Origin: an uncultured Lachnospiraceae bacterium
GTDB taxonomy: Bacteria > Bacillota > Clostridia > Lachnospirales > Lachnospiraceae
DNA: 39,431 bases
Direction of reading: 5' to 3'
Assembly (NCBI GenBank): GCA_910577765.1
Contig: CAJTOV010000017.1
Location: 1 to 39,431 of the forward strand
Shown here piece by piece: positions 15,772 to 24,063 of this stretch. A model generated the notes under the pieces. It did not search any database, was not told the DNA's origin, and worked only from the letters and a program-made list of their open reading frames with translations. The position numbers were made by a program, and so were the translations under genes. How positions within the stretch are numbered: the stretch's first letter is position 1; every line of letters starts with the position of its first letter.

Positions 15772-16518
15772 ATGGATCAGAGAAAAGAAACCACAACCGA
15801 AACCACAACCCCAGTCCTCTGCTGTGATTGCAGCCAGAAAGAGCTGTCTGGCAGCCGGGAAACTCTGTCTTGCAGCCAGGAGGCGCTGTCCTGCAGCCGG
15901 GAAGACCTGCCCTGGAAAGGACGGGGAACGGACCTGGACATTTCCGGCTGCCGTTTTTCCCTGTATCCCATGACCGACGACTTCGTCGGCGTGATCCTGG
16001 GAGCCCTGGAAAAGACCGATACCTCCGCAGTCTGGAGCCGGTCCGACGCCCTCTCCACGGTCTACCGGGGGAAGCTGCCCTATGTGGCGGACGCGGTCCG
16101 GGGGCTGTTTGTCAATGCCTGGAAGGAAGGCGTACATATGGCCCTGGAAGGTCAGTTCTCCAAAGGCTGTCCGGGAGATTCCGACGGCGACACCCTTCTG
16201 GACCGGGAAGGACCGGCACCGAACCTGCCAACTGTCCGGGACCGGCATTTTCCGGTTCTGTGTAAGCTTGCCCTATATCCTATGGGCGTGGGGGATTACA
16301 TTGACCAGATTGCCGGTGTGTGGCGGATGGCGGAAGCGGCAGGACTGGAGCCTGCGTCCGTCCACTATGCCACCCGGATTCAAGGAGATGTCCATGCTGT
16401 ATTTGATTACCTGGAAGCGGTATGCAGTCGGATGCAGGAATCCGTGCCCCATTACATCCTTCACTTTACCCTCTCGGTCAACAGTCCGACACGGGAAGCG
16501 CAGGTACCTGAATCATAA
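15772..16518 (+). CDS. ykoF: YkoF-family thiamine/HMP-binding protein
   Basis: A 248-residue protein with two YkoF-type repeats: ~59-126 (GCRFSLYPMTDDFVGVILGAL, then STVYRGKLPYVADAVRGLFVNAW) and ~157-240 (CKLALYPMGVGDYIDQI). In Bacillus the family binds thiamine/HMP and belongs to the ykoFEDC transporter operon, exactly the order here. ATG at 15772 follows AAAGGA by about 9 bases; the open frame runs further upstream to 15562 but that would cross the riboswitch terminator. An unusual N-terminal linker holds heptads CSQKEL, SGSRETL, SCSQEAL, SCSREDL, matching a tandem DNA repeat. No signal peptide. Confidence 0.88.
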   Translation: MDQRKETTTETTTPVLCCDCSQKELSGSRETLSCSQEALSCSREDLPWKGRGTDLDISGCRFSLYPMTDDFVGVILGALEKTDTSAVWSRSDALSTVYRGKLPYVADAVRGLFVNAWKEGVHMALEGQFSKGCPGDSDGDTLLDREGPAPNLPTVRDRHFPVLCKLALYPMGVGDYIDQIAGVWRMAEAAGLEPASVHYATRIQGDVHAVFDYLEAVCSRMQESVPHYILHFTLSVNSPTREAQVPES

Positions 16519-16548
16519 CAGGAAAATCACATACGGAGGAAATGAAAA

Positions 16549-17139
16549 ATGGAAAACAAAACCAACACATGGAAACTGAAAGAAATCATCCTGGCAGCCA
16601 TGATCTGCATTGTCTTCGGTGTGGTCTATCTGGCCGGGGTCTATCTGGCGTCCATGATTGCAGGCGTCCTGACTCCCTTTGGCCTTTCCCCTCTGGGCAA
16701 TGAGCTGGTCTTCGGTGTCTGGTTCATGGCAGCCACCCTGTCCGGCTACATTCTCCAGAAGCCCGGCGCGGCCATTGTCTCGGAGGTCATTGCCTCGGTG
16801 ATTGAGGTGCTTCTGGGCAACTGGTTCGGCCCCCTGGTGATCGTGGCAGGTATCATTCAGGGCGCCGGGGCGGAGCTGGCCTTTGCAGCGGGACGGTACC
16901 GGAAGTTTGACGGCCTGGTCATGTACCTGGCGGCAGCAGGCGCCTGCGTCACCAGCTTTTGCTGGAGCTTTATCCGCTCCGGCTACGGCAAATTCTCCGT
17001 GTCCTTTCTGGTGATGCTGTTTGTGGTCCGCCTGGCCAGCTCCCTGCTGTTTTCCGGTCTGGTCTGCAAGGCGGCCGGAGACGGTCTGGCGAAGATGGGA
17101 CTTCTCAAAGGCTACGGGCTGGGGAAAAACCATGCATAG
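16549..17139 (+). CDS. ykoE: ECF transporter substrate-binding (S) component for HMP/thiamine, YkoE-like
   Basis: A 196-residue membrane protein with about five to six hydrophobic segments, starting WKLKEIILAAMICIVFGVVYL. Further YkoE-like features are GNELVFGVWFMAATL, KPGAAIVSEVIASVIEVLLGNWFG and IVAGIIQGAGAELAFA. It is the S component that captures the thiamine precursor. It lies 30 bases after ykoF and overlaps the ATPase gene by 8 bases. Confidence 0.9.
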   Translation: MENKTNTWKLKEIILAAMICIVFGVVYLAGVYLASMIAGVLTPFGLSPLGNELVFGVWFMAATLSGYILQKPGAAIVSEVIASVIEVLLGNWFGPLVIVAGIIQGAGAELAFAAGRYRKFDGLVMYLAAAGACVTSFCWSFIRSGYGKFSVSFLVMLFVVRLASSLLFSGLVCKAAGDGLAKMGLLKGYGLGKNHA

Positions 17140-18694
17140 CGCTTCCTATGTCCGGCAGGAGCCGCCGGTGGACCAGGGGCCGGCGGAATCCTGGGGAAGT
17201 CCCGGTGCCCGTCCGCCATCCATAGACTGCCCCGGGACATTCCTTTCCTGCCAGGATCTGACCTTCCGGTACGGCAGGGCAGAGGAGCCGGTGTTCTCCC
17301 ATATCTCCTTTTCCGTCCGTGCCGGAGAAGCGGTCCTGCTTATGGGTCCCTCCGGCTGCGGCAAAAGCACCTTCGCCTACTGTCTGGCCGGTCTGTACCC
17401 GGAGTATGCCGGACATATGGAGGGGAGTATTTTTCTGGAGCAGCTCCCTCTTTCCCAATACGGTCCTGCCCTGCGGGCCAAAAAGCTGTCCATTCTTTTC
17501 CAGAATCCGGACAACCAGTTCTGTATGGACCGGGTAGACCACGAGGTGATGTTTGCCCTGGAAAATATCCATTACCAGGGGGACATCCGGGAGCGTACCC
17601 GGACGCTTCTGGACCAGGTGGGCCTTCTGGATGTGGAGCAGGCCCCCATTCACACCTTGTCCGGCGGTATGAAGCAGAAGCTGGCCCTCTGTACGGCTTT
17701 GGCCACGGAAGCCAGGATGCTGATTCTGGACGAACCCTTTGCCAATCTGGACCCGGCCTCCTGCACTTCCCTGGCCGGGCTTCTGGCCGGGCTGAACCGG
17801 CAGGGCATGACCCTGCTGGTGGTGGACCACCATCCCCGGTGGTGGCGGCCCTTTTTGTCCCGGGTGGTATTTATGGAAAAGGAAGGGGATCTGGATGCAT
17901 CTTCCATGACACCGGAAGCCTTTGATCAAGGAAAGGAAGCATTTCAGGTCAGGGGACTGTTCTATGATGATGGATGGCTGGATGGAATCCGCAGACCGGC
18001 GGCAGGAAGTGTCCGGGAGGATGCCCAGCCAGATCTTATGGTAGAAGCTGAGGACCTTGCCATTTACCATGGGAAGACCTTGTTCATGGAACATCTTTCC
18101 TTCCGGATTCCCAAAGGCAGTGTCACTGCCCTGGTGGGGGCCTGCGGCAGCGGCAAGACCACCCTGCTCCATGCCCTGGCCGGAATCGGCAGGTGCCGGG
18201 GCTGTCTCCGGGTCTACGGACGCCCGGGGCTGGTATTCCAGAACCCCAGGTTCCAGTTTCTGGCCACCACGGTGGAGGATGAGATTCTCATGACTCTGGG
18301 GGCCGGGGCTTCCCCGCGGTCTTCCGGACCGGACCGGAAGGCGGAAGGGGACTCTGTTATCCGGGAGGCTGCCCACCGGCTCTTAAAGGAGTTCGGTCTT
18401 CTTGCGCTTAAGGACCACTCCCCCTACGCCATAAGCCAGGGCCAGCAAAGGCGTCTGGCCCTTCTGTCCATGGTGGCAGGCGACTGTCCCCTGATGCTTC
18501 TGGACGAGCCTACCTATGCCCAGGACCAGCAGGCCACCCGGCTGATTCTGGAACTGCTTAAGGGGCGGGTGGACCAGGGGCTGACCGTAGTCATGGCTAC
18601 CCATGACCTGGAACTGGCAGAAGCATTTGCGGACCAGGTTTTTGTGGTGGACCGGGGGAAGATTTTCCAGATGAAAAGGGAGGAGAAGACATGA
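17132..18694 (+). CDS. ykoD: ECF transporter double ATPase, YkoD-like
   Basis: A 520-residue protein with two fused ABC ATPase domains. Domain 1 has Walker A GPSGCGKST (72-80), Q-loop LFQNPDNQF, signature LSGGM (176-180) and Walker B LILDEP. Domain 2 has Walker A GACGSGKT (337-344), LVFQNPRFQF, a variant signature SQGQQ (435-439) and LMLLDEP. It energises the S and T components. ATG at 17132 overlaps the ykoE end; the longer frame from 17021 is an overlap artefact. The stop overlaps ykoC as ATGA. Confidence 0.92.
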   Translation: MHSASYVRQEPPVDQGPAESWGSPGARPPSIDCPGTFLSCQDLTFRYGRAEEPVFSHISFSVRAGEAVLLMGPSGCGKSTFAYCLAGLYPEYAGHMEGSIFLEQLPLSQYGPALRAKKLSILFQNPDNQFCMDRVDHEVMFALENIHYQGDIRERTRTLLDQVGLLDVEQAPIHTLSGGMKQKLALCTALATEARMLILDEPFANLDPASCTSLAGLLAGLNRQGMTLLVVDHHPRWWRPFLSRVVFMEKEGDLDASSMTPEAFDQGKEAFQVRGLFYDDGWLDGIRRPAAGSVREDAQPDLMVEAEDLAIYHGKTLFMEHLSFRIPKGSVTALVGACGSGKTTLLHALAGIGRCRGCLRVYGRPGLVFQNPRFQFLATTVEDEILMTLGAGASPRSSGPDRKAEGDSVIREAAHRLLKEFGLLALKDHSPYAISQGQQRRLALLSMVAGDCPLMLLDEPTYAQDQQATRLILELLKGRVDQGLTVVMATHDLELAEAFADQVFVVDRGKIFQMKREEKT

Positions 18695-19407
18695 AGAAAC
18701 TCAATCCGGGCTGGAAGCTTTTGAGCCTGATTCTGGCCTCGCTGCTGTTATCCGCCACCTTCCGTATCCGGCTGAACCTGGTGGTGGCGGCGGTCGGCCT
18801 TACCGTCACCTTGTGCACGCCGGGGGTGGACCGGAGGCGGCTTGGACTGTCCATGGTTCCCTTCCTTCTGGCTGCCTTTGGCATGTTCACCGCCGGACTC
18901 TGGTTCGGCGCAGACGGAGGAACCGGAGGCGTAGTGATCCGTGTCTTTGGCCAGGGGACCCTTTATGCCAGCAACCTGACCACTGCCATGCAGTTGTCCT
19001 CCCGGATTCTGGCCTATGGCGGACTGGGGATGCTGTATGCCTTTACCTCCAGTGCCTTTGAGCTGGTTATGAGTCTTATGCAGCAGTTTCGCCTGCCGCC
19101 TAAATTTGCCTATGGGATTCTGGCGGCCTGCCATTTCTTTCCCGTGGTCCGGGAAGAGTATACGATTGTAGGCGCTGCCTTAAAGGTCCGGGGCATCCGC
19201 ACCGGCCCGGTGTCTCCCAGGCGGCTGATTCCCATGCTGGTCCAGGCCCTGGAGCGGTCCGGGAGTCTGGCCATGGCCATGGAATCCCGGGGCTTTGAGG
19301 AAGGCGCCCCCCGGTCGGTGGCATTTCCCACAAGGACCGGTTTGGCGGATCTGGCGTTTCTGGCGGGGGTGAACGGGGGGATTGTTCTGGGGCTGGTGTT
19401 CCTTTAA
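18691..19407 (+). CDS. ykoC: ECF transporter transmembrane (T) component, YkoC-like
   Basis: A 238-residue membrane protein of the EcfT/CbiQ family, which links the ATPases to the S component. The two coupling-helix signatures are visible as ALKVRGI and AMESRGF (x-R-G motifs), preceded by FRLPPKFAYGILAACHFFPVVREEY. The start ATG overlaps the ATPase stop by 4 bases, so the four genes are one coupled operon under the TPP riboswitch. Confidence 0.9.
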   Translation: MKKLNPGWKLLSLILASLLLSATFRIRLNLVVAAVGLTVTLCTPGVDRRRLGLSMVPFLLAAFGMFTAGLWFGADGGTGGVVIRVFGQGTLYASNLTTAMQLSSRILAYGGLGMLYAFTSSAFELVMSLMQQFRLPPKFAYGILAACHFFPVVREEYTIVGAALKVRGIRTGPVSPRRLIPMLVQALERSGSLAMAMESRGFEEGAPRSVAFPTRTGLADLAFLAGVNGGIVLGLVFL

Positions 19408-19505
19408 ATCAAGGGATTCTTGGCGATTCGTATCCGTTCAGCCTGCTACGGTGAAAATACCCTTACATACCCTCAGTGAACAAGGGGGCACTCACCCCAG
19501 ATTTT

Positions 19506-19541
19506 GGAAGGTGTTCCATAGTTCAGAATGGGACACCTTCC
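19506..19541. terminator. Hairpin between convergent ykoC and Rpn gene
   Basis: Arms 19506-19519 and 19528-19541 (14 bp with one G-T pair). No long T-run follows on either side, but the position between two convergent genes fits a shared terminator. Confidence 0.5.
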
Positions 19542-19563
19542 AGAAAATGATTTCTGTATCTGG

Positions 19564-19755
19564 TCAGTCTGCATGAATGGCTTCCAGCATTCTTTTCAGC
19601 TCTGCTATTTCGGCATCTTTCTTGTTTATCGTTGCCTCCTTCTCTTTTATCATTGCCGCTTTCTCTGCCCTTTCATCTTCCAGTTGCGTCTGCAATTCCT
19701 CAATCATATATTTCACTGTGTTCTGGTCCAGGATCCGTAATGCCTCCGAAAACAT
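19564..19755 (-). CDS. Predicted internally translated C-terminal protein of Rpn 1 (RpnS candidate, 63 aa)
   Basis: In frame within the larger gene, GGAGGAGGTG (19771-19762) lies 6 bases before an ATG at 19755, which is a stronger site than the one of the full-length protein. The product would be the C-terminal coiled-coil region alone. Separately translated C-terminal Rpn fragments are known to inhibit the full-length nuclease; that it happens here is inference. Confidence 0.55.
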   Translation of the reverse strand: MFSEALRILDQNTVKYMIEELQTQLEDERAEKAAMIKEKEATINKKDAEIAELKRMLEAIHAD

Positions 19756-20547
19756 TCCAAGCACCTCCTCCGGTCTGCGGCGCAGCATGGCGATTTCCTC
19801 GTAGATTTCCTGAAGCCAGGGGTAGTCCCGGATCAGCCGGTCCGCTTCCTCCAGATTCTCCGTAACCAGCAAAGACAGCCATGCCGTCAGTTCGTCTTTG
19901 TCTTTAGGATACGAAAATTTGCGGAAAACGTCAAGGGCTATGAAGAAATACTCTTGTAAAAGCTCCATCTTCAACCCCGTATTAAACATGGTTTTACCTT
20001 GGTGAAGATATGCGTAGCGGATTCTGTGAAAGATGGCGGGGCTTTTTTCAAAGAGTACGATTACATAGACCTTTTTGATGTCCTGGTAGGTAAAGGCCCT
20101 GCCCTTGATCCCCTTGACCCGGACATACTGGCGCATCACCAGGTCCGAGGAATAGCAGGAGATTCGCTCTGCCGGGAAGGCGTATCCCTGCTTCTGGATC
20201 TCAATATTGACCAGGGAACCGTCCTCCAGCTCTCCTAAAAGGTCCATGATCAGGAGACTGGCGCCATCCATCATGCTGTCCTCACTGGGGAGAATGTGGA
20301 GCACCCGGACATGGATTCCCAGAATGCTGGAAACCAGCCGGGAGAGGCGGTCCGGATGCACATCCGGGTGGAAAATCCGTTTGAAAAAAGGATCATAGGT
20401 CAAAGGCAGGGACTTCTTTCCCTGACAGAAATCCAAAAATCTCTGCTGCCACTCCGTATCCAGTTGCTGGTAGCTTCCATAAAGAAGCGGGAAGCCCTTG
20501 AGCAAATGAATCGAAAATCGGGTTTGAAACATGCGGTGGGAATCCAC
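19564..20547 (-). CDS. Rpn-type PD-(D/E)XK nuclease (RpnL 1)
   Basis: A 327-residue protein of the Rpn/PDDEXK-transposase group. The N-terminal part (YDPFFKRIFHPDVHPDRLSRLVSSIL) leads to the nuclease core with LIMDLLGELEDGSLVNIEIQKQ, i.e. the D...ExQ active site near residues 97-110. AERISCYSSDLVMRQY follows, as usual. The C-terminal ~60 residues form a charged coiled coil (ERAEKAAMIKEKEATINKKDAEIAELKRML). Start is GTG, 5 bases after AGGAG. A very strong internal ribosome-binding site lies before codon 265. Rpn proteins are DNA nucleases linked to anti-phage toxicity. Confidence 0.82.
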   Translation of the reverse strand: MDSHRMFQTRFSIHLLKGFPLLYGSYQQLDTEWQQRFLDFCQGKKSLPLTYDPFFKRIFHPDVHPDRLSRLVSSILGIHVRVLHILPSEDSMMDGASLLIMDLLGELEDGSLVNIEIQKQGYAFPAERISCYSSDLVMRQYVRVKGIKGRAFTYQDIKKVYVIVLFEKSPAIFHRIRYAYLHQGKTMFNTGLKMELLQEYFFIALDVFRKFSYPKDKDELTAWLSLLVTENLEEADRLIRDYPWLQEIYEEIAMLRRRPEEVLGMFSEALRILDQNTVKYMIEELQTQLEDERAEKAAMIKEKEATINKKDAEIAELKRMLEAIHAD

Positions 20548-20575
20548 CGGAACTCCTGATTAACAAGATGCATGA

Positions 20576-20604
20576 AGTATAACACATGAAAAGATTCTTT
20601 GCAA
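20576..20604 (-). promoter_or_regulatory. Promoter of Rpn gene 1
   Basis: Minus strand TTGCAA (20604-20599), 17-base spacer, TATACT (20581-20576), about 30 bases before the GTG start. Confidence 0.65.
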
Positions 20605-20687
20605 CAGAAATATTTATAGCTGACGTCTAGTATGACCCACACCAATTATGTACCAGACCCCCACAAGCATCGGGGGCCAGATAGAAA

Positions 20688-20714
20688 CTGCCAGCAGTTA
20701 AATCCTGCTGGCAG
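20688..20714 (-). terminator. Terminator of the SpoVB-like flippase gene
   Basis: Perfect 10-bp arms CTGCCAGCAG/CTGCTGGCAG (20688-20697, 20705-20714). On the minus strand TTTCTAT follows. A CCCCC/GGGGG hairpin lies just beyond (20658-20676). Confidence 0.65.
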
Positions 20715-20772
20715 AAAGATTTTACTGTTAAAAGTAGATTCAGACTTCTGGCAGCCAGAGACTGGAATCTTT

Positions 20773-22416
20773 TTACATCAGCCCCACCTTCTGGCACAGT
20801 CTTAAAATCCGCATCCCAAAAGGCATATCCGGCAGTTCCTCCACCGTGACCACCTGAAACAGAATGATCAGAAGCCCGTACACAGCCATGGAAAGCGGTA
20901 CACTGACAGCCAGGGATACCAGGTTGCTGTGGGTTACCAGGTGCATCAGGGTGTAGGAGGCCAGGGTGACGATGCCCATGATCAGGGACGCCAGCAGGGG
21001 CAGCAGGAAGGTAGTCTTTACCTCCTGGCGGTAACGCAGGGCCCGGCCAATGGAAATCCAGTTAAGGATGCACACCACCAGGGCAAAGGTCACATTGCCG
21101 ATGACCAGCCCGTAGACCCCCCACTCCAGATATTCCAGCATAACATAGACCAGCACTGCATGGATGGCCAGGGAAATAGCAGAGTGGGTGACGGATTTCT
21201 TCATCAGGTCAATGCCCTGGAGCACCGAATTGGTCACCGTGGACAGAGAGAAGAAGATCACCGCCGGGGCGCCAATCTGCATCAGGGTGGCAGTCAGTAC
21301 CCGGCTGTCCCGGAACAGAAGCTGCATAACAGGCCCGGCCAGAACCCCCATGCCTACGGCGCAGGGAATGGCAATGAGCATGTTGAACTTGATGGTGAGC
21401 CGGATCTTGGACTTCACTTCCCCAAACTGCTTCCGTGCGCGGGAATTGACAATACTGGGAATCATGGAGGTGCCCAGGGAGGAAGCGATGGCCACAGGTA
21501 CATTGGACAGAAGCCGGTATTTGCCGCTGTAGATGCCAAGGAGAGACAGCCGCTCCTTCTCGTCCAGGCCCTTGCCCCCCATGATCAGCCCGAACAGGGA
21601 GTTGTCCACGGTACCGCTGAGCTGGTATACAAACTGGCTCAGAATGATGGGAGTCAGGGTCAGGATCAGGGCCGTATAGATCTGCCCCCAGGTTTCCTCA
21701 GGGGCTTTCTGCCGTCTTCCCAGCCGGGAGGCATTTCCTTTCCTGTAAATAAGCATGGTGGCTGTAAGAAACAGAAATGCCGCAATGGCGCCGAACAGGG
21801 TGCCAAGGGTAGCCCCGGCGGCGCCGTAGGAGGCCGGGTTCTCCTTCTGGGCAAACCAGGACATGAAAAGGTAGGATGCGGTGATACTGACAATGGCATT
21901 GACCATCTGTTCGATGATCTGGGACACAGAAGTGGGTATCATGTTGCCCCGGCCCTGAAAATAGCCCCGGATCACGCCCATCACCGAAAATACAAAGATC
22001 GTGGGAGCCATCACCTTTAAGGGCAGGGCACTGCTGGGACTGTTGAAAATACTGGTGGTGATCCAGTCTGCCTCCAGAAGAAGCAGAAGCGTCATGATTC
22101 CCCCCACCAGTATGCCGAAGATCAGGCCGCTGAAAAACACACGGTTCACATCCCGGTAGCGCTTCTTCACCCGCCGGGCCGCAATCAGTTTGGACATGGC
22201 AAGGGGAAGGCTGTACGAAGAAAGGATCAGCCCCACATTGTAGATTTCATGTGCCGTATTAAAATAACCGATGCCGTCGTCCCCCAGGGCGCGGGTAATG
22301 GGAATCTTATAAAGCAGGCCGATGAAGCGGACAATGATCCCGGCTACAGCCAGAATGCTGCCCTGCACCAGGAAATTGCCAGATCCGCCGGCACGGTTGC
22401 TTGGTTGGTTGTCCAT
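20773..22416 (-). CDS. MATE-like oligosaccharide/lipid II flippase (SpoVB/MurJ-YtgP type)
   Basis: A 547-residue membrane protein with about 14 hydrophobic segments. It opens with a GNFLVQGSILAVAGIIVRFIGLLYKIPITRALGDDGIGYFN pattern typical of SpoVB/YtgP. Further conserved segments are GVIRGYFQGRGNMIPTSVSQIIEQ and TDxxLFGLIM-like SLFGLIMGGKGLDEKE. It would flip undecaprenyl-linked peptidoglycan or cell-wall precursors. The long cytoplasmic loop after residue ~220 (KGNASRLGRRQKAPEE) also fits. ATG follows AAGGAG by 10 bases. The gene is single, with its own promoter and terminator. Confidence 0.88.
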   Translation of the reverse strand: MDNQPSNRAGGSGNFLVQGSILAVAGIIVRFIGLLYKIPITRALGDDGIGYFNTAHEIYNVGLILSSYSLPLAMSKLIAARRVKKRYRDVNRVFFSGLIFGILVGGIMTLLLLLEADWITTSIFNSPSSALPLKVMAPTIFVFSVMGVIRGYFQGRGNMIPTSVSQIIEQMVNAIVSITASYLFMSWFAQKENPASYGAAGATLGTLFGAIAAFLFLTATMLIYRKGNASRLGRRQKAPEETWGQIYTALILTLTPIILSQFVYQLSGTVDNSLFGLIMGGKGLDEKERLSLLGIYSGKYRLLSNVPVAIASSLGTSMIPSIVNSRARKQFGEVKSKIRLTIKFNMLIAIPCAVGMGVLAGPVMQLLFRDSRVLTATLMQIGAPAVIFFSLSTVTNSVLQGIDLMKKSVTHSAISLAIHAVLVYVMLEYLEWGVYGLVIGNVTFALVVCILNWISIGRALRYRQEVKTTFLLPLLASLIMGIVTLASYTLMHLVTHSNLVSLAVSVPLSMAVYGLLIILFQVVTVEELPDMPFGMRILRLCQKVGLM

Positions 22417-22559
22417 GTCAGAAATGCTCCTTTTTGAAGAAGGGCTGTTGTGTTTGGGAGCGGTGTGGTCAATGCCATGAGTACGCAGCGGCGATTACGC
22501 CTGCTGGCTCCCGGGCCTTTGGGCCTATGGAAAAGGCCGGCCATTTGCTAAGTGTTCCT

Positions 22560-22588
22560 ATTATACCACGGATGTTCCGGGGCGACAA
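22560..22588 (-). promoter_or_regulatory. Promoter of the SpoVB-like flippase gene
   Basis: Minus strand TTGTCG (22588-22583), 17-base spacer, perfect TATAAT (22565-22560). This leaves a ~135-base leader before the ATG. Confidence 0.65.
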
Positions 22589-22993
22589 TTCATTTCCTGT
22601 ATATTGGATTAACTTACACAAAGGGACACACGCTCCAAACCGGAACGGGTAAATCACTGCACGAATCTTGATCCCCGGGAACTGGTGCACCGATGTACCG
22701 GTCATGTAAAATCCTTTACAATGGTAATATACTCCTGTGCATGAAAGATCAGATAGCTGCCCCGGCGGAAGGCCGCCACAAAATCCATAAGCGTGCAGGG
22801 AGAACCTGCGGCGTGGGAACCCTGATCCATGTCATCAAGACCCTGGGCGGGATTGACCTGATATCCGGTTTCCTCACCAGCCTTATGAGCGCCGGTACGG
22901 CATCCCCGATTCTGGCAGCCCCTGGGGTATTTCGTCTGGGTGGATTGTTTTATTGATGAGAAATGATGACTGTTTTCAGATTTCCATTTTCTC
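22589..22993. other. Stretch without a supportable gene
   Basis: Open frames exist on both strands (for example 22693-22956 plus), but none has a ribosome-binding site or a recognisable product. I see no promoter or RNA gene. Confidence 0.5.
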
Positions 22994-23028
22994 AAAAGGC
23001 AGCTGCGGTTATTCCGCGGCTGCCTTTT
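22994..23028. terminator. Bidirectional terminator below Rpn gene 2
   Basis: 15-bp arms (22994-23008 and 23014-23028) with one G-T pair and a 5-base loop, flanked by AAAA and TTTT, so it works in both directions. It lies 35 bases beyond the stop of Rpn gene 2. Confidence 0.75.
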
Positions 23029-23063
23029 GGACTTGTTATAAGACGTAAATTTTGACTTTCAAG

Positions 23064-23312
23064 TCAACCGGTATGACTGCGGAACTGCTCTATGGTCATC
23101 CCGGCATATTCGGCCGCTTTGGTAAGGGACATATCGCCGGACAGGACCATTCTGGTCAATAGGTTCAGCTGTCCTTCAGCACGTCCTTCAGCACGTCCTT
23201 CAGCACGTCCTTCTTCCAGCGCCTCTGTCCATGCTTCAGCCCGTGCTTCAGCCCGCTCTTCCTCCCGGATCATCTGCAAGGTCTCGGCTTCGTTATACTC
23301 TGTAATACACAT
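23064..23312 (-). CDS. Predicted internally translated C-terminal protein of Rpn 2 (RpnS candidate, 82 aa)
   Basis: GGAGGTGA (23325-23318) lies 5 bases before an in-frame ATG at 23312. The product contains the EGRA repeats and the helix-turn-helix-like tail. The site is much better than that of the full-length protein, as expected if an inhibitor must be in excess. Expression is inferred. Confidence 0.6.
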   Translation of the reverse strand: MCITEYNEAETLQMIREEERAEARAEAWTEALEEGRAEGRAEGRAEGQLNLLTRMVLSGDMSLTKAAEYAGMTIEQFRSHTG

Positions 23313-23981
23313 ATCTTTCACCTCCGCTCTGTTGCCGATCAGGAAAGGTCTGATGGAATAGGTTTCAGGCATATCATCAATGGCTTTATCAACTGCGTGT
23401 TCAATATCCAGGTGCGTCCGGTTTATGCGCACCTGCTCCACCAGCCATGCATATTCGGCCAGGGGCTGGCAGGCACGGAGCAGCCTTTTATTGTGTCCGT
23501 AATTAATATTGATCATACGGACTCTTACTGCAATATCGGATTCGATGGCTGCCGCATCCTGGCCAAATGCATCGGAAAGCTCCAGAATCTGGTCATCCTC
23601 CTGGTCTGTTCCGTTGTAGAAAACTACCAGCTTGGGAATAGGGAGACGGACGATCCGCTTACCGTAAATATTCAGCTTGTTTTGCTGGATGTATTTGTCA
23701 TACAGTTTTCCGGCATACATAAGCTGGCGGACTGGCATGTTGGGATTGTAGGTACTCTGCTGTTCATAGATGTTCATCACATGAAAGAGAATGAATGACA
23801 GGTCATTCTTCATGCCCATGTAGACAGCATCATCTATGGTGGTAAACAAGATGGCCTGCGGATCCGTGTAACTGGTATCGTTGACAGCATTGTAGAGGCT
23901 TAAGGTCCATTCCTTGTTGGACTCATGTCCAAACAGGAAGCTGAACAGGCGGTCCTTGTGGTCCCGGTTGATGGTGTGCAT
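23064..23981 (-). CDS. Rpn-type PD-(D/E)XK nuclease (RpnL 2)
   Basis: A 305-residue protein of the clostridial Rpn family. The N-terminus HKDRLFSFLFGHESNKEWTLSLYNAVNDTSYTDP is followed by the nuclease core MGMKNDLSF...MNIYEQQSTYNPNMPVRQLMYAGKLY, with the Asp and ExQ active-site pattern, then LPIPKLVVFYNGT. The C-terminal part has (EGRA)3 repeats encoded by 12-bp DNA repeats, and it ends in a short helix-turn-helix-like tail (MSLTKAAEYAGMTIEQFRSH). The full-length start site is poorly spaced (GGGG 13-14 bases before ATG), while a perfect internal site precedes Met224. Confidence 0.85.
   Translation of the reverse strand: MHTINRDHKDRLFSFLFGHESNKEWTLSLYNAVNDTSYTDPQAILFTTIDDAVYMGMKNDLSFILFHVMNIYEQQSTYNPNMPVRQLMYAGKLYDKYIQQNKLNIYGKRIVRLPIPKLVVFYNGTDQEDDQILELSDAFGQDAAAIESDIAVRVRMININYGHNKRLLRACQPLAEYAWLVEQVRINRTHLDIEHAVDKAIDDMPETYSIRPFLIGNRAEVKDMCITEYNEAETLQMIREEERAEARAEAWTEALEEGRAEGRAEGRAEGQLNLLTRMVLSGDMSLTKAAEYAGMTIEQFRSHTG
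23173..23208. repeat. Three 12-bp tandem repeats in Rpn gene 2
   Basis: Unit CCTTCAGCACGT repeated exactly three times plus a partial copy. On the coding strand it gives EGRA units, and in-frame gain or loss would change the repeat number. Confidence 0.85.
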
Positions 23982-24063
23982 TTTGTAGTATCATCCCCTT
24001 TCTGTGCGGCTGTCTGGTGCGGCATTGTGCGGACCGGATCATGAGTTATGTTATCTGTATTAA

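Noticed and set aside
22693..22956. 87-residue plus-strand ORF with a hydrophobic, Gly/Ser-rich end that might suggest a bacteriocin-like peptide
   Set aside because: No ribosome-binding site at either possible ATG, no recognisable leader or modification genes nearby, and an equally long ORF runs on the other strand.
23173..23208. CRISPR-like direct repeats (also 32181-32216)
   Set aside because: Units are 12 bp, adjacent without spacers and in frame within coding sequence.
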